Of a DNA stretch of 64,000 bases, positions 11,349 to 23,021 are shown in pieces. Position numbers and translations under genes: made by a program. The notes under the pieces are model-generated. The model was not told where the DNA came from. It searched no databases and worked only from the letters and a program-made list of their open reading frames with translations. Source of the DNA: Corylus avellana. Its lineage: Eukaryota; Streptophyta; Magnoliopsida; Fagales; Betulaceae. Within the stretch, counting starts at the first letter, position 1, and each line of letters begins with the position of its first letter. The stretch is from NCBI RefSeq assembly GCF_901000735.1, contig NC_081547.1, positions 20,026,838-20,090,837 of the forward strand, in the 5' to 3' direction.

Positions 11349-11723
11349 ATTTTTTTTTTTGTAAAAGGAGAAATAATTCTAGTCTCATTAATTGATGAAG
11401 GATACATCATAGAGCAAAAGCTCTTAAAAAATCATAGCCGAAGCTACGAGGTTACAAGTCATAGATACATACATAACAATCTGACATTCAAGACCTATCT
11501 ATGATATCAAGATCCGCTAACCCATGACAAATCTTCAGTTGTAGCAACATATCTGTTCTAGACAGACTCAACTCAATGCATAGGTAGCTCATATTCTTTT
11601 GTCCTGGGAGCAGAAAACCCAATGTCGAAAATTATCTTCCTTAACATGAAAGCCAGGAAACTATTCACATCCACAATCCAAGGGTTTGGACAATACTTAT
11701 TCAAACAAGTTATAGAGAACTTG
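11349..11723 (-). mobile_element. Second LINE-like 3' end, inverted
   Basis: On the minus strand it ends in an A-run (11349-11361). It contains a conserved stretch with GGCTATGATTTT and GCTCTATGATGTA, also present at 11150-11200 on the plus strand. The two 3' ends are tail to tail. Its 5' side is lost in the gap. Confidence 0.5.
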
Positions 11724-11823
11724 NNNNNNNNNNNNNNNNNNNNNNNNNNNNNNNNNNNNNNNNNNNNNNNNNNNNNNNNNNNNNNNNNNNNNNNNNNNNN
11801 NNNNNNNNNNNNNNNNNNNNNNN
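11724..11823. other. Assembly gap (100 N)
   Basis: One hundred N characters. The 3' LTR of the host Gypsy element G1/G4 would be expected here or further left, but it is not seen. Confidence 0.99.
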
Positions 11824-12190
11824 ATGAAAATTAAATCGCAATTTTTTTCGATCAACCAAAATTTTAAGACAAAAGATGAACATGCATTTTTTTTTTTCAA
11901 AAATGGGAAAAAGTGTGTGTAAAGTATCTCCCATACCCCCAAACTTAAATTACACATTGCCCCCATTGTGTGTATAACATGGAAAGATCTCACCTGGGAG
12001 ATGGGAAAAAAGTAGCTGGAATAGCATGGGTCATAGCACACCTCCAAACTTGAGTGCAAGTACACTTTTCCCTGAAAAACAAAACACTAAATTAACCACA
12101 GATAACAAAAACAAAATAAAAATAAAACAACAAACAAACAAACAAAGAAATAAAAAGGATATGCTGTGGGGTGTCTCCTATGAGCGCTAA
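11824..12190 (-). other. 3' noncoding region of Gypsy element G1/G4
   Basis: Contains the conserved block (minus strand) with TTTGGGGGTATGG and a CAATGGGGGCAATGTGTAA-like stretch, then GTCTGGCTGAAGACATTAAA near 12190-12225. Equivalent blocks occur at 17840-18113 (G2) and 26490-26722 (G3). This is internal sequence downstream of gag; no protein is encoded. Confidence 0.7.
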
Positions 12191-12194
12191 GTTT

Positions 12195-15058
12195 AATGTC
12201 TTCAGCCAGACAGTTGTTCCCTTTTAAACTTGAAGCACTAGTCTCTTCTTCTCTTGCACCAAAGATAATGAATTCTTCCTATTGCAAGGTGATTCCAAAT
12301 GTCTATAGATCGGGGTAGACCATTCTAAGTCTTCTCAAACAGTTTCTCATCCGGAAGGGAATCATGAACTGAAATAAAATAAGAAGAATACTTAGGGGGC
12401 TTTTCTATCTTGATGTCCTCAATTTGCTCATCACATAACCCACCAGACTTCTCTCTTAGACTCTTGGTAATTTGGGAATAGGAGCTGATGTTGAAGAAGT
12501 CTCAATGCTTTCTTCTTTTTCCCGATGTGGTTCTTTGGAACATCAGTTTGCTCCTCATTCCTCTCTTCCACTTCAATTTCAAATACTTCTTCATTCTTTA
12601 ATGTGGTGATCTCTTGCTCATGATAGTAAGTGCACTCATCCTCCATGTAGTTTCTGTTAAGGTTGGCACCAAACTGGCATTGACACTCTTCTTCCTGGTA
12701 TTGTTGAGGCCAATAGATGGGAGGTAACTCTTCTTCTTGGTAGTGTTGAGGCCAACTAATGAGAGAGGGCTCCTCTTGGTATGCTTCTAACTTGGCAGTG
12801 TATTCCAACAGTTGCATATTGGCTTCACTATGGCTAAGAAAGGAGTATGATTGACTATAGAACTGCGGAGATGGCTCCTCTTGGTATTGTTGAGGCCAAT
12901 TGATGGGTGATAAGTGCTAAAATATTCATATTTTCAGCCCTTAACTTGCATGTTTTAATCCTTTGATTTTAGTTAATTAGGCCATTTTAATTCTTTTTTG
13001 TGTTTTTTATACTTTTGCAGGCTTTTGGAAGAAAATGAAGTAAATCTAGATGATTTGGGCTCAAAAAGAGAAGATGGAGAAAATTGGAGCTCCCTGGCAC
13101 TGCGATCAATCGCAGGGTACCTGCAATTGAGCGCAGTACCTGAGAGGACATAGCACAAAGCAGGCTAGGAGCGATCGAGTGCATGCCAGAGGAAGGATTG
13201 ATCGCAGACCTACAATTGAGCGCACACGGGCTGCGATCGATCGCACCCGTTCGCAGGAGACACATCAAGTGGCGGCTAAAGTGTCACTCTTTCCATATTA
13301 GAGTTTTCCAACTCCCAATTGTAATAGGTCTCAAAACCCTACGAAATCCCTAGGTTTACTACTTTGCCAAGGACTTCTAAAACCTATAAATAGACCCTTA
13401 AGCCTCTAGAATAGATACTAAGTAAGGAGAAGAATAGGAGCTCTTCAAGTTCAAGTCTTGGGTTTATTCTTTTCCTTTCTTTTCTTTTCTTTTATGAAGA
13501 TGTTTAACATCAATTTTATGTGTAGCTAATTTAATTAGTAGGGCTTGATTGAAGCCCTAGTTATGTTTTGTTAATATTTCAATATTGGCGTCTTTGTGAT
13601 GATCTTGTTGTGCTATTTAACTTGATTAATGCCTACTTGCATGAATTCCTCATATGTGTGTGCGAGATCAACATATGCATGTGGTACGGACTAGATAGTT
13701 AAATCAATTTGGATGGCCGAGTCCTGGGTTTAACATAAGTAACAAAACTAATCCACACGGGATTCTTGGGTTAATCAACATGGGGAACTGGGAGTATATG
13801 CCATGCCCTAGGCCTCATGTGTTTGTCGATTTCCATAGAACATATGCCTTCCTAAGGAACAACTTAGTATAAATCATGCTAAATCCCTTAGGAAAGAAAA
13901 GAGTTAGAGTATACGCCATGCCTAACTCGTTGCTTAGGAAAATCTATAGCCTTAGAAGTATACGCCATGCCCTAAGGTTGACAAACATTAGATAAGCATA
14001 ACTTGATCAAAGCATTGGCATATTGTTATATTAGCTAAATGTAATTAGTGGTGGATATCAAAGCCCTACCCTTTATTATCATCACTATAACAATCAATCT
14101 TTGTTTTACTTAAGGAATCTATTTTTAAACATAAATTCAGCAATCCTCATGGGAATGATCCTGTACTTGGACCATATACTACTATGTTGACCTTGTACAC
14201 TTGCAGGTAAAACGTACAATTATTTACCTATTAATTTAGATAGATATTTTGCACATCAATGGGAGATGACTTCTCTTCATGATGGTGTTGGGTCAAATTG
14301 ATGGGAGATGACTCCTGATCTGCAATTGAAGATATGGGACAAGTCTCAGTAGTATGGTCAATATGGTTAGATATGGCACATACCTCGACTTGTGTAACTT
14401 GTTGAACAGGAGCAATGCTATGATTAGTCATAGCTTTCATAAGCATGTCTAGCTTTTTCTCCATGGCAGCCATTCGAGCCTGAATTCCACCATTGGTGCT
14501 CTCTTCATGTATGCCTTTTCCTTTGAGTCCTTGTCTCCCTTTAGATGGGAATTGTTGGGAGTTCTCAATTAAGGTCTCAAAGAATCCTAAGGCTTCCTCG
14601 CTGCATTTCTCCATCAACATGCCACCACAAGCTAAATCTACAAGACTCTTGTTAGGATCATTTAAACCCTCATAGAATGCCAGAACCTGATCGTCTTGAG
14701 ATAAATTGTGATGAGGGCATCTGAGACGTAGCTCATTAAAGTGCTCCCATGCCTCGAAGAAAAGGTCTCCAACTTTTTGTTGGAAAGTTAGAATTTCCCT
14801 TCTTAATTGCCTTGTCTTTTGTGCTGGAAAAAACTTCTTTAAAAACTTTGTGGCCATCTCATCCCAGTTATGAATAGAACCTGTGGCCAAAGAATTGTAC
14901 CATATCTTAGCATTATTTTTTAAAGAAAAAGGAAAGACGATTAACCTGATTTCTTCTAGAGTTAAACCCTGGACATTCTGAGTCCTACACAGATCAAAGA
15001 ATTCTCGAATATGCCAATATGGGTTCTCTGTAGGTGTGCCTTTATAGTGTGGACCCAT
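12195..15058 (-). pseudogene. Gypsy G1/G4 gag, interrupted by a solo LTR
   Basis: The minus-strand gag starts at 15058 (MGPHYKGTPTENPYWHIREF). It has the Retrotrans_gag core (KNAKIWYNSLATGSIHNW, then FLKKFFPAQKTRQLRREI) and a damaged zinc knuckle CAISNHIDHTTETC, whose second cysteine is serine. The frame is split by the solo LTR at 12908-14258. It resumes at 12902 with three peptide repeats of the WPQxYQEE type and runs to a stop at 12431. Beyond that, in another frame, lies a tail resembling the C-terminus of gag-only plant elements (LWCKRRRD, CFKFK). No protease or pol follows. Its leader and 5' LTR are at 46264-47804 because G2 was inserted upstream. Confidence 0.75.
12908..14258 (+). mobile_element. 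Solo LTR (G2 family) in G1 gag
   Basis: 1351 bp, from TGATAAGTGC to TTGCACATCA, flanked by a perfect 5-bp target duplication ATGGG at 12903-12907 and 14259-14263. It is homologous, in inverse orientation, to the G2 LTR at 15317-16672. It includes the 14-bp palindrome TGCGATCGATCGCA at 13232-13245. No internal sequence accompanies it, so it arose by LTR-LTR recombination. Confidence 0.93.
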
Positions 15059-15311
15059 TTTGAGCGGTTGCAGAGATAAATTGTAACTGCTCTACACAAT
15101 GGGATGGAAATTAATGCATGATGGCTGGTCAAGGATCTAGGGACTGAATGAACTGTTCAAAGGTCTTTGCACCGGAGGTGTATTGTCTCTCAACATGATT
15201 AAAACAAAAAGGAAATTAAATAACAAAAAGAAAAACAAAAATAAAAGTGAAAACGGCCCGGAGTGCTGGAACGTAGCTACTGTCTAGTAGTGCGCTCGAT
15301 CGAACAGGGTG
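15059..15311 (-). other. Leader of Gypsy G1/G4, proximal part
   Basis: Untranslated leader between gag and the G2 insertion. It continues at 46264 on the far side of G2. It contains GCTCGATCG-type motifs and an A-rich stretch. Confidence 0.65.
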
Positions 15312-15316
15312 GGCCG
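15312..15316. repeat. Left target-site duplication of G2 (GGCCG)
   Basis: GGCCG directly abuts the G2 3' LTR at 15317. The matching copy is at 46259-46263, directly after the end of the G2 5' LTR. Confidence 0.8.
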
Positions 15317-16672
15317 TGTTGTTACAAATATCTACCTAAATTAATAGGCAAATAATTGTATGTTTTACCCGCAAGTGCACGAGGTCAACATAGTAGTATA
15401 GGGTACAAGTACGGGGTCATTCCCATGAGGATTGCTAAATTTTGTCTAAATTTTGTCTAAAATAAATTCCAAAAGTAAAATAAAACAAATATTGGATTTG
15501 AGTTGATAATAATAAAAAGGTAGGGCTTTGACATCCACCACTAATTATATTTAGATAATATATCAATATGTCAATGCTTTGATCATGTTATGTATATCTA
15601 ATGTTTGTCAACCTAAGGGCGTGGGTGTCTACTCCTTAAGCTATTGATTCCCTTAAGCAACAAATTAGGCATGGGTGTCTACTCTAATTCCTTTCTTTCT
15701 TAAAGGATTTAGCATGGGTGTCTACTAAGTTGTTCTTTAAGAAAGCATAATTCTGTAGAAATCGACAAACACATGAGGCCTAGGGCATGGGTGTCTACCC
15801 CTAGTTCCCCATGTTGATTAACCCAAGAACCCAATATGGATTTCTTTTGTTACTTTTGTTAAACCCAGGACTCAGTCATCCAAATTGATTTAACTAACTA
15901 GTCCATATCACATGCATATGTTGATCAGGCACACACATATGAGGAATTCATGAAGGTAGGAATTAATCAAGTTAAATACCACAACATGATCATCACAAAG
16001 GCGTCAATATTGAATATTAACTAAACATAACTAGGGCATCAATCTTGCCCAACTAAATAAATTACTTACACATAAATTTGATGTTAAATATCTTAATAAA
16101 ATAAAATAAAAGAAAGGAAAAGAATAAACCCAAAACTTGAACTTGAAGAGCTCCAATTCTTCTCCTTCAAAATTGTGTTTATTCTAAAGGCTTAAGGGTA
16201 TATTTATAGGCCTTAGGAATACTCTAGAAACCCTAAAAATCGTAGGGTTTGAACTCTAGTTCACACTAAGTTATAAAACCCTAAAAGTTGTACTTTCCAT
16301 AACAAGGCTGGCGGCTGACTTACCCATCACGCACGGGTGCGCTTGATCGCAACCTGTGTGCGATCGATCGCAGGTCTGTGATCGATCCTCTTTGTGGTGG
16401 CATTTGATCGCAGGTGCCCTGCATGTTGTGGTCTTCGCCTATAGTGCGCTCAATCGCAGCTCCCTTGTGATCGATCGCACTACCAAAGCCTTCCATATTC
16501 CCAAAGTAGCTCTTTTAAGTCCAAAACTTTTGAGATTGCTTCTTTTTCTTCCAGTGACCTACAAAATCAAGAAAAACACATAGAAGAACTAAAATGGCAT
16601 AAATTAACTAATACTAAAGGATTAAAACATGTAAGTTAAGGGCTAAAAATATGAATATTTTAGCACTTAACA
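15317..16672 (-). repeat. G2 3' LTR
   Basis: 1356 bp, TGTTGTTACA...CACTTAACA on the plus strand. It is preceded on the coding strand by a polypurine tract (AAGTTTGGGGGTG, 16673-16685). It contains the palindrome TGCGATCGATCGCA at 16359-16372. Confidence 0.88.
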
Positions 16673-18230
16673 CACCCCCAAACTTACATATTGCTAGTCC
16701 CTGAGCAATACAAAACTAAAGACTAAATGGAAAAACATAAAACAAAAAGATAAATCCATCTTTCATGGGATGTATGATTGCATTTAGCGTATGCAACGAG
16801 CCTTTTAAACCTCTAGGAATTTCCTAGAGGACGAGTGAAGTCTCGTGAGGGTTTTCCAAAAATGTTACCGACAAACATCATGCATAGTTCATGTATTCCA
16901 ATAATTAAAGTATCAATTCAAGACCATGATTTTCATTCATTAGCAAGCTTAAAAAGATGAACTCCATCTTCACAATGAATTGGAATCACAAAGTTCAATT
17001 ACTTACAAAGGACATGCTAAATCATCACAAGTTTGAAAACAATATAAGGTGAACTAGCACAAAATTATGAAGTTTCCAAATATTTCCAATGTGCAATGTC
17101 TCCATATCTCAAAGTTCACTGAAATCCCTATTAGAATGAACAACAATGGCATATTTCTTTTTCTTCTTCTCTCTTTTACTTTTTTTTTATTTATTTTTTT
17201 GGTCAGATTGTGCAATGTTTGGTTCCCTTAAGCTTTCTAATTGACCCATGTAACGAGTGTTAAGTCAATAACTCCCAAACCAGATGGTTTTAGGGTATTA
17301 GGTGTAGAGACACCCCTAAGGACCTACTAACTCCAATCAAAAAGGCTACTAAACCAAACTAACCATGACAGCAATCAAATAAAAAAATTTTACCTTTTGA
17401 CATGAACACTCAATGCTTTGAGGCAAGATGTCCAGTTGCTCAGTAAAAAGCTTATCAATGATCATTATTTATTTTTTTATTTTTTTCATTCAATATATGC
17501 CAAGGTATCCATCTAATAAGTCATCCAATTCACCCAAGATACAGAAACACACTCATCAGACTTCATGTCATACCTCACAATTATGTGCTAATGTGCTTGT
17601 GTGATCAGATCAAACATGTGATTTTTCAACTGTCCTAAGCAAGTAATTAACAAATTCACTCATCAGATCATGTGTTCAAAATTTTAAGCTCACTAATGAA
17701 TTCAAGCCTCAATTCTTTCAGATTATCCTAAAATTTAAGGGCAAACATCAACATGCATAATTTTTTTTTTTTTTTCAAATAAACAAACAACAACCAAAAC
17801 AAATAACATGAAACTGGGACAAAGTGTGCGTAAACAACATGTGTTCCCATACCCCCAAACTTAACTGACGCATTGTCCCCAATGTGTCTAAATTAAAGAA
17901 AGAATGTACCCGAGAAATGACAACATTGTGTTGGAAAGCATAGCTTATAGCACACCCCCAAACTTGAATCAAAGCACACTTGTCACTGCAAAATAAAAAA
18001 AATATATAAAAATAAAAAAACTGAAAACATAGTAAAACAAAACAAAATAAAATGATAAACTATGGGGTGCCTCCCATGAGTGCTAAGTTTAACGTCTTCA
18101 GCCAGACGGTGGTCCCTGCTCAGTGCTGTCCTGAAAAAGATGCTCCAGCTGGTGATGGCAAACAGCTGAGAATGGAAGGCATCAATTCTTCTAAGGCAGC
18201 TAGTCGTTGATCCATCAACTCTTTATCCTG
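16673..18230 (-). other. G2 polypurine tract and 3' noncoding region
   Basis: About 1.5 kb with no credible coding frame. It begins (minus-strand 3' end) with the polypurine tract. TTTGGGGGT recurs at about 17852 and 17955. The conserved GTCTGGCTGAAGACG block lies at 18098-18113. Confidence 0.7.
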
Positions 18231-19241
18231 TCAAGCCTCCTTTCTTTGATCAATCAACTCTCTCCAAAGGCCCACCATTTCTTCACTAAGTGAGCGATAA
18301 TGTGATGCACGAAAAATGATCAGGGCCTCCGCCTCTGTTGCTTTCAGCTCAGTTGCGGATTCATCTTCTACTATCTGCTCGGCCTCACTCTCTTTCGTGC
18401 CAGCGGCTGGTTCTGGAGGTACCCGGGGCATATGGGAGCAACTCTTATTCCATTGGGGAATGCCAAATATTGGGGTAGTGGTAACTGGCTCATCAGTTGT
18501 AGTGCCCTTGGTGCCTTTCTTCTGGAGGATGTAGGTGATTAAGTATGGGAAGGGCAACCCCCATAAGTGTGTGGGCTCAGCTCATCCAATGTGCACTCCA
18601 TTCCAAAATTTGTGAATTTGGTTCCAAATGATATCAGGAATAGAACACTAGGCACCTTTATGGAAGGCGTAGAGTGTTTGGAGAAATTGATCATGCCTTT
18701 GAGTTTTGTGCCCCAAGGGAAAAGCATTGCGGTGCAACATGGAGTCCACAAACCAAAGCCGTGGAGGTAGCTTGGACCGGCTGTCGGCATTATGATGGGC
18801 ATCAACATATTGCCCTTGGCACATGTCCTCAATGATTTCTACCACATCGAATCTGGGCGATTGCTCGGCAAGTTGTGCTACTTCTGGAGGGTGCTCATCA
18901 TTGCATTGGAGGGCAGCAGCAATGTCGGCCCTTGTCACGTCAATAGCTCGGCCCTGCACTATGGAAGAGAGGGCAGCCATCCTGTTGCAGTCATGAGATT
19001 GGTGGGCATAGAACTCGATCACCAATTTTCTGTATGCAGTGGAGGTGACCGGCTTGAAAAGCTTCTTGAGCCCCGGACACTTGAACTCAGCGACCACCCA
19101 TTGAGTCACCTCAAGGTTTTGAAAATTTTTTCGAATGGCAAAAGTTGTCTCAAATAGCAGCTCCCGCTCCTCAAAAGTGGGTGGGGGAGGAGTGGCTTGG
19201 GCATTGGACCCTCGGGAAGATGTAACTCGAGTTCTTGGCAT
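18231..19241 (-). pseudogene. Athila-type accessory ORF with two stops
   Basis: One minus-strand frame runs from 19241 (MPRTRVTSSRG) to 18231, broken only by TAG at 18650-18648 and TGA at 18584-18582. The N-terminal half has a proline-rich start, then KNFQNLEVTQWVVAEF and VIEFYAHQ. The C-terminal half has HLWGLPFPYLITYILQKKG and an acidic tail rich in E/A. This layout resembles the putative plant transposon protein often found downstream of pol in Athila elements and LARDs; its function is unknown. It would be about 336 residues without the stops. Its upstream part (19242-19620) is noncoding and G-rich. Confidence 0.6.
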
Positions 19242-20129
19242 GATGAGCTTGGTTTGGGACTTTTGTCGAACACCTGGTGAGCACTGGGATGGTTAAAGTA
19301 GCAACACACAGCAACAACAGCCCAAAATCCCTTGCGAAATCAATAAAATCCAACCACATGAGCAAATGTGGGTGGAGAAACACCCACAATTCGCTAAAAT
19401 GATGAAAAAAATGGAGGTTGGGGGGGTGGAGGTGGGTATGTGATATGTGAAGTGGAAAAGGGGTTGTATGTGTGTTGTGTGTTAAGGTTATAGAGGTGCA
19501 GTGGCCGGAGAGGAGTGAAAAAACAGTAGAGGAGCGGTGAGAGCAGGGGGTGTGCCGGTGGTGTTGGTTGCAGGTGCGTGGGAAGCGTGTATAGCGTAGG
19601 GGGAGTGTGGTGAGAGTGGGGGAGAAAGTGACCTAAAATAGGTCACGTGATCGTCTACCTGAGTGCATTCGATCACACGCAGGGTATGCTTGATCACACT
19701 CGTGCAGTAGNNNNNNNNNNNNNNNNNNNNAAAATACTAAAAACACAAAACTAACACAGAACATCAGATAATAACACAGCTAAAGGATTAACACAAGTAA
19801 ATTAAGGGGTCCAAATATGCAATATTTGGCACACATCAATGTGTCCTAAAGTGGGGAACTACACTCGATCGCATGCAGGTTGCGATCGATTGTAGCNNNN
19901 NNNNNNNNNNNNNNNNACAATTTTCTGAAATAAAAAGAAAACACAAAAGATAAGTGAGATATTAAAAGTATTTCAGAAAATTATGTAAAGTAAGGAAATT
20001 GACATGATGGGAAACAAAGTAAGAGATGGAAAAGTGTACCGTCTCCAGTGGCCTTAGTACCACTGTTCTAAGTAGATGCGCTTGAACTCCTGGCCTGCTC
20101 AAATGCTTCTACTTGTAGCTGTAGTGCTA
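19242..20129 (-). other. G2 spacer with two small gaps and an LTR remnant
   Basis: Noncoding. From about 19618 it matches 37712 onward in the second block. Gaps of 20 N are at 19711-19730 and 19897-19916. Between them, 19731-19838 matches the end of a G3-type LTR (GCAATATTTGGCACACATCA); the second block lacks this piece. GATCGATCG-type motifs lie at 19670-19700 and 19862-19895. Confidence 0.65.
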
Positions 20130-22756
20130 CTAGTGTGGAAAGCTGCACTTGAGCTCCATAGAATGTGACTCAAGTGCCCTTGGTGGTGCTGGGACAGGAC
20201 TTTCTTTATAGGTCCACAATTTTAGTCCCACATAGGACTCCTTCTTGACACGCTTTCTGTGATGATGGTCCTTGGGTCTTTTCTTGTGGAGCTTGGTGTC
20301 CTCACTTGCTTCATACCTCAATTCGTCCCGTTCATGCAGCTGTAGCTTCCTCTTAGCACTTGGATATGGTGGAAAGGCTTCAAGGGGTTGCTTTGCTCCA
20401 TTGATGTCCTCAGTGACATCTTCATAGATTGGCCCAATGTCCTGCCTTGTGAACTTGTGAGTGAAGGGGGTTCTTTTCTGAATCTTTTTGTGGGTCTTGC
20501 AAAACTGGCTCACTAACACCTTGAATCATACAAACATCAAAACATTTGAAATCATCTTGAGGTAATTGCATTGTATCAAATATTTTGAACTTTATTGTCT
20601 CACCATTCACCTTCATACTTACAGTACCTTTTTTCACACCTATTGTAGTATCAGCAGTTCTCATAAAGGGTCTTCCTAAGATGATAGGCAAGGGTGATTG
20701 GCATAGGAGATTCTTCCACATCCAACACAATGAAATCAACAGGTAAAATAAATGTACCTACCTTTACCAACATATCCTCAAGTATACCTCTTGGTCTTTT
20801 GATGCTTCTGTCTGCCAATTGCAAGGTGACAGAGGTTGGTTGAAGCTCCCCTAAACCCAGCTTTTCATATACCGTGTTAGGCAGTAAATTGACCCCTGCT
20901 CCCAGATCCAACAATGCATGCTCAAAAAGATGGTCTCCTATTCTGCAAGTAATGGTAAAACTACCTGGATCTGTTAGCTTTGGTGGTAATTTTCTCAACA
21001 AAACTGCACTTACCTCTTCTGTTAGGGCCACAGTCTCATGCTACTGAAACTTCTTTTTGTTAGTGCAACAATCCTTTAAAAATTTATCATATGAGGGAAT
21101 CTGTTTAATTGCATCTAATAAAGGAATGTTGATTCCTACCTCAAAGTCTCAAAGATATCCATGAGTTGTTTTTCTTTCTTTGGTTTGACTAACCTTTGAG
21201 GGAAGGGTGGTGCATTCACCTTCTCCATTTTGTTTACCTTGGAAGTTGATGCTTCATCTAGAGATGCTTGAGGTGGCTCTTTAGTTCCTATGACCTTTCC
21301 ATTTCTAAGAACTATGAGTGCTTTTAACTGCTGGTGGTCCCCTTGATTGGGTATTGTTTGGGATGAAAATTCTCTCTGCTTTCTTTCACTCAACTTTTTT
21401 GCCATCTGCCCCATTTGCACTTCCAGTCTTTGGATGGCTTGATCTGTTCTTTGGAATGCTTGATCGGCCCTTGTATTGATCTGTTTTTGATCAGTCATAA
21501 ATTGTTGTTGAGAAGCCACTAGGGTATGTATCAAACTCTCCAGTCGGTTCAATTTTGACTCTTGAGTTAGTTGGCTTACTTGTTGGGGACCCTTCTGCTG
21601 TCCTTGATTGTTACTCCCAGAGAAATTGGGAGTTTGCGTCACCCTAGATTGTAGGTCTTGGAGTATGTATTGTTATTGTGGGGGTAATTGTTTTGTCCCA
21701 CATAATTTACCTCTTCTTGTTCTGCAAATGGAGATAACGGACATGTCTCAGTAGTGTGATCTAAATGGGAACATATAGCACATACCTGGACTTGTGTGTC
21801 CTATTGAAGAGGTGAAATTTTCTGAGCAGTCACTGCTTTGACAATCATATCTAGCTTCCTTTCCATAGTAGCCATCTGATTTGGAGATCCCCCATTGAAC
21901 TTTACTTTATACATGCCTTTACTTTTTACTCATTGCCTTCCTCTAAAGCAGAATTGTTGGGAATGCTCACTTAGTGTTTCAAAAAGCTCCATTGCTTCCT
22001 CACTACTCTTTTCTATAAGTACTCCCCCACAAGCTGAGTCAACCATCCCTTTATTAGTATCATCTAAACCTTCATAAAAAATTTGTACCTGATCATCTTG
22101 AGGGATGTTGTGATGTGAGCACTTTAGAAGCAGTGAATTGAAGTGATCTCATGCCTCAAAGAAAATATTTCATCTCTTTGTTAGAACATCTGAAATTCCC
22201 TTTTAAGCTGTCTTATCTTTTGAGTTGGGAAAAACTTCTTCAGAAACTTGGTGGCTAATTCTTCCCAAGTATTGATAAAATCTGCAAGCAAATAATTATA
22301 CCACAGTTTAGCATTATCTTTCAAAGAGAAGGGAAAGCGGACTAACATGAATCTCTCTGGAGTTAGGCCTTAGATGTGCTGCAGCTTGCATAGATCAAAG
22401 AACTCCGTAAGATGCAAGTTAGGATCCTCAGTAGATGTGCCCCTGAAGTGAGTCAATGCATTGAGGATTTGAGGAGAAATATAATAGTTTCCTTCCACCT
22501 CCGGTTGATATGCTATGCATGATGGCTGATTAAGGTTTGTTGGGACGAACGCCTGCTTCATCAGTCTCCACACCGGTGGTGGATTTGCCTCTAGTGGTCT
22601 TGGCACTATTGGTGGGTTCTCTTGCAAATCTTCCATTGTGTTCTCAATTTCTTCCTCTTCTTCTTTGTCTCTGGGTCTTTGTCGAATTGTCCGCTCAATT
22701 TCGGGATCAAGTGGAATGACATTTGAATCTTAAGATCGACGACCTTGCATCAATTG
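20130..22756 (-). pseudogene. G2 gag-protease fused to integrase tail (first copy)
   Basis: Broken minus-strand polyprotein. Order: MQGRRS start near 22756 with a stop two codons later; proline-rich segment; Retrotrans_gag core (DNAKLWYNY, TKFLKKFFP) at about 22350-22100; zinc knuckle CAICSHLDHTTETC near 21770; linker 21642-21136; retropepsin-like domain 21031-20651 with DLGAGVNLLP in place of DTG and ILGRPFM. After MIQGVSEPVLQDPQKD it passes straight to KRKLQLHERDELRYEASED, which matches the integrase C-terminal region of Athila-type elements, ending near 20130. RT, RNase H and integrase core are therefore deleted. There are several stops and frameshifts. The second copy at 38164-40777 has the same join. 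Confidence 0.75.
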
Positions 22757-22995
22757 AAATGCCTCTTCAGTCAAAGCAACTTTAGTGCTGCTCCCTGGAA
22801 CTGCGCTCGATTGCAAGTAAGTGCGCTCAATCGCACTAGGCTGACGCTCGATCGCAGTAACTGAATGCTAGTCCACAAACCTGAAATAGAAAATAGAAAA
22901 AGTTAAGAAAAACGGAAAATATTTTTGGTTTTTGATAAAAACAAAATTAAAAATAACACAAATAAAGGAAAATGATTTTAAACAAAATTCGCCGC

Positions 22996-23014
22996 AATCC
23001 CCAGCAACGGCGCC
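22996..23014 (-). promoter_or_regulatory. G2 primer binding site (tRNA-Asp)
   Basis: On the minus strand TGGCGCCGTTGCTGGGGAT, complementary with one mismatch to the 3' end of plant tRNA-Asp, lying 7 bases after the 5' LTR. Confidence 0.85.
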
Positions 23015-23021
23015 AAAAACT

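Noticed and set aside
14231..14280. Natural C-terminus of the gag frame ending at 14231
   Set aside because: The last residues are read from a solo LTR inserted there; the true frame continues at 12902.
18792..19157. 121-codon plus-strand frame
   Set aside because: It is the shadow of the minus-strand Athila-type ORF, with no family resemblance of its own.
22990..23020. tRNA-Asp-like sequence (also at 29985, 41021, 44622, 46493)
   Set aside because: Only the 3' terminal 18 or so bases of the tRNA are matched, next to an LTR; these are primer binding sites, not tRNA genes.
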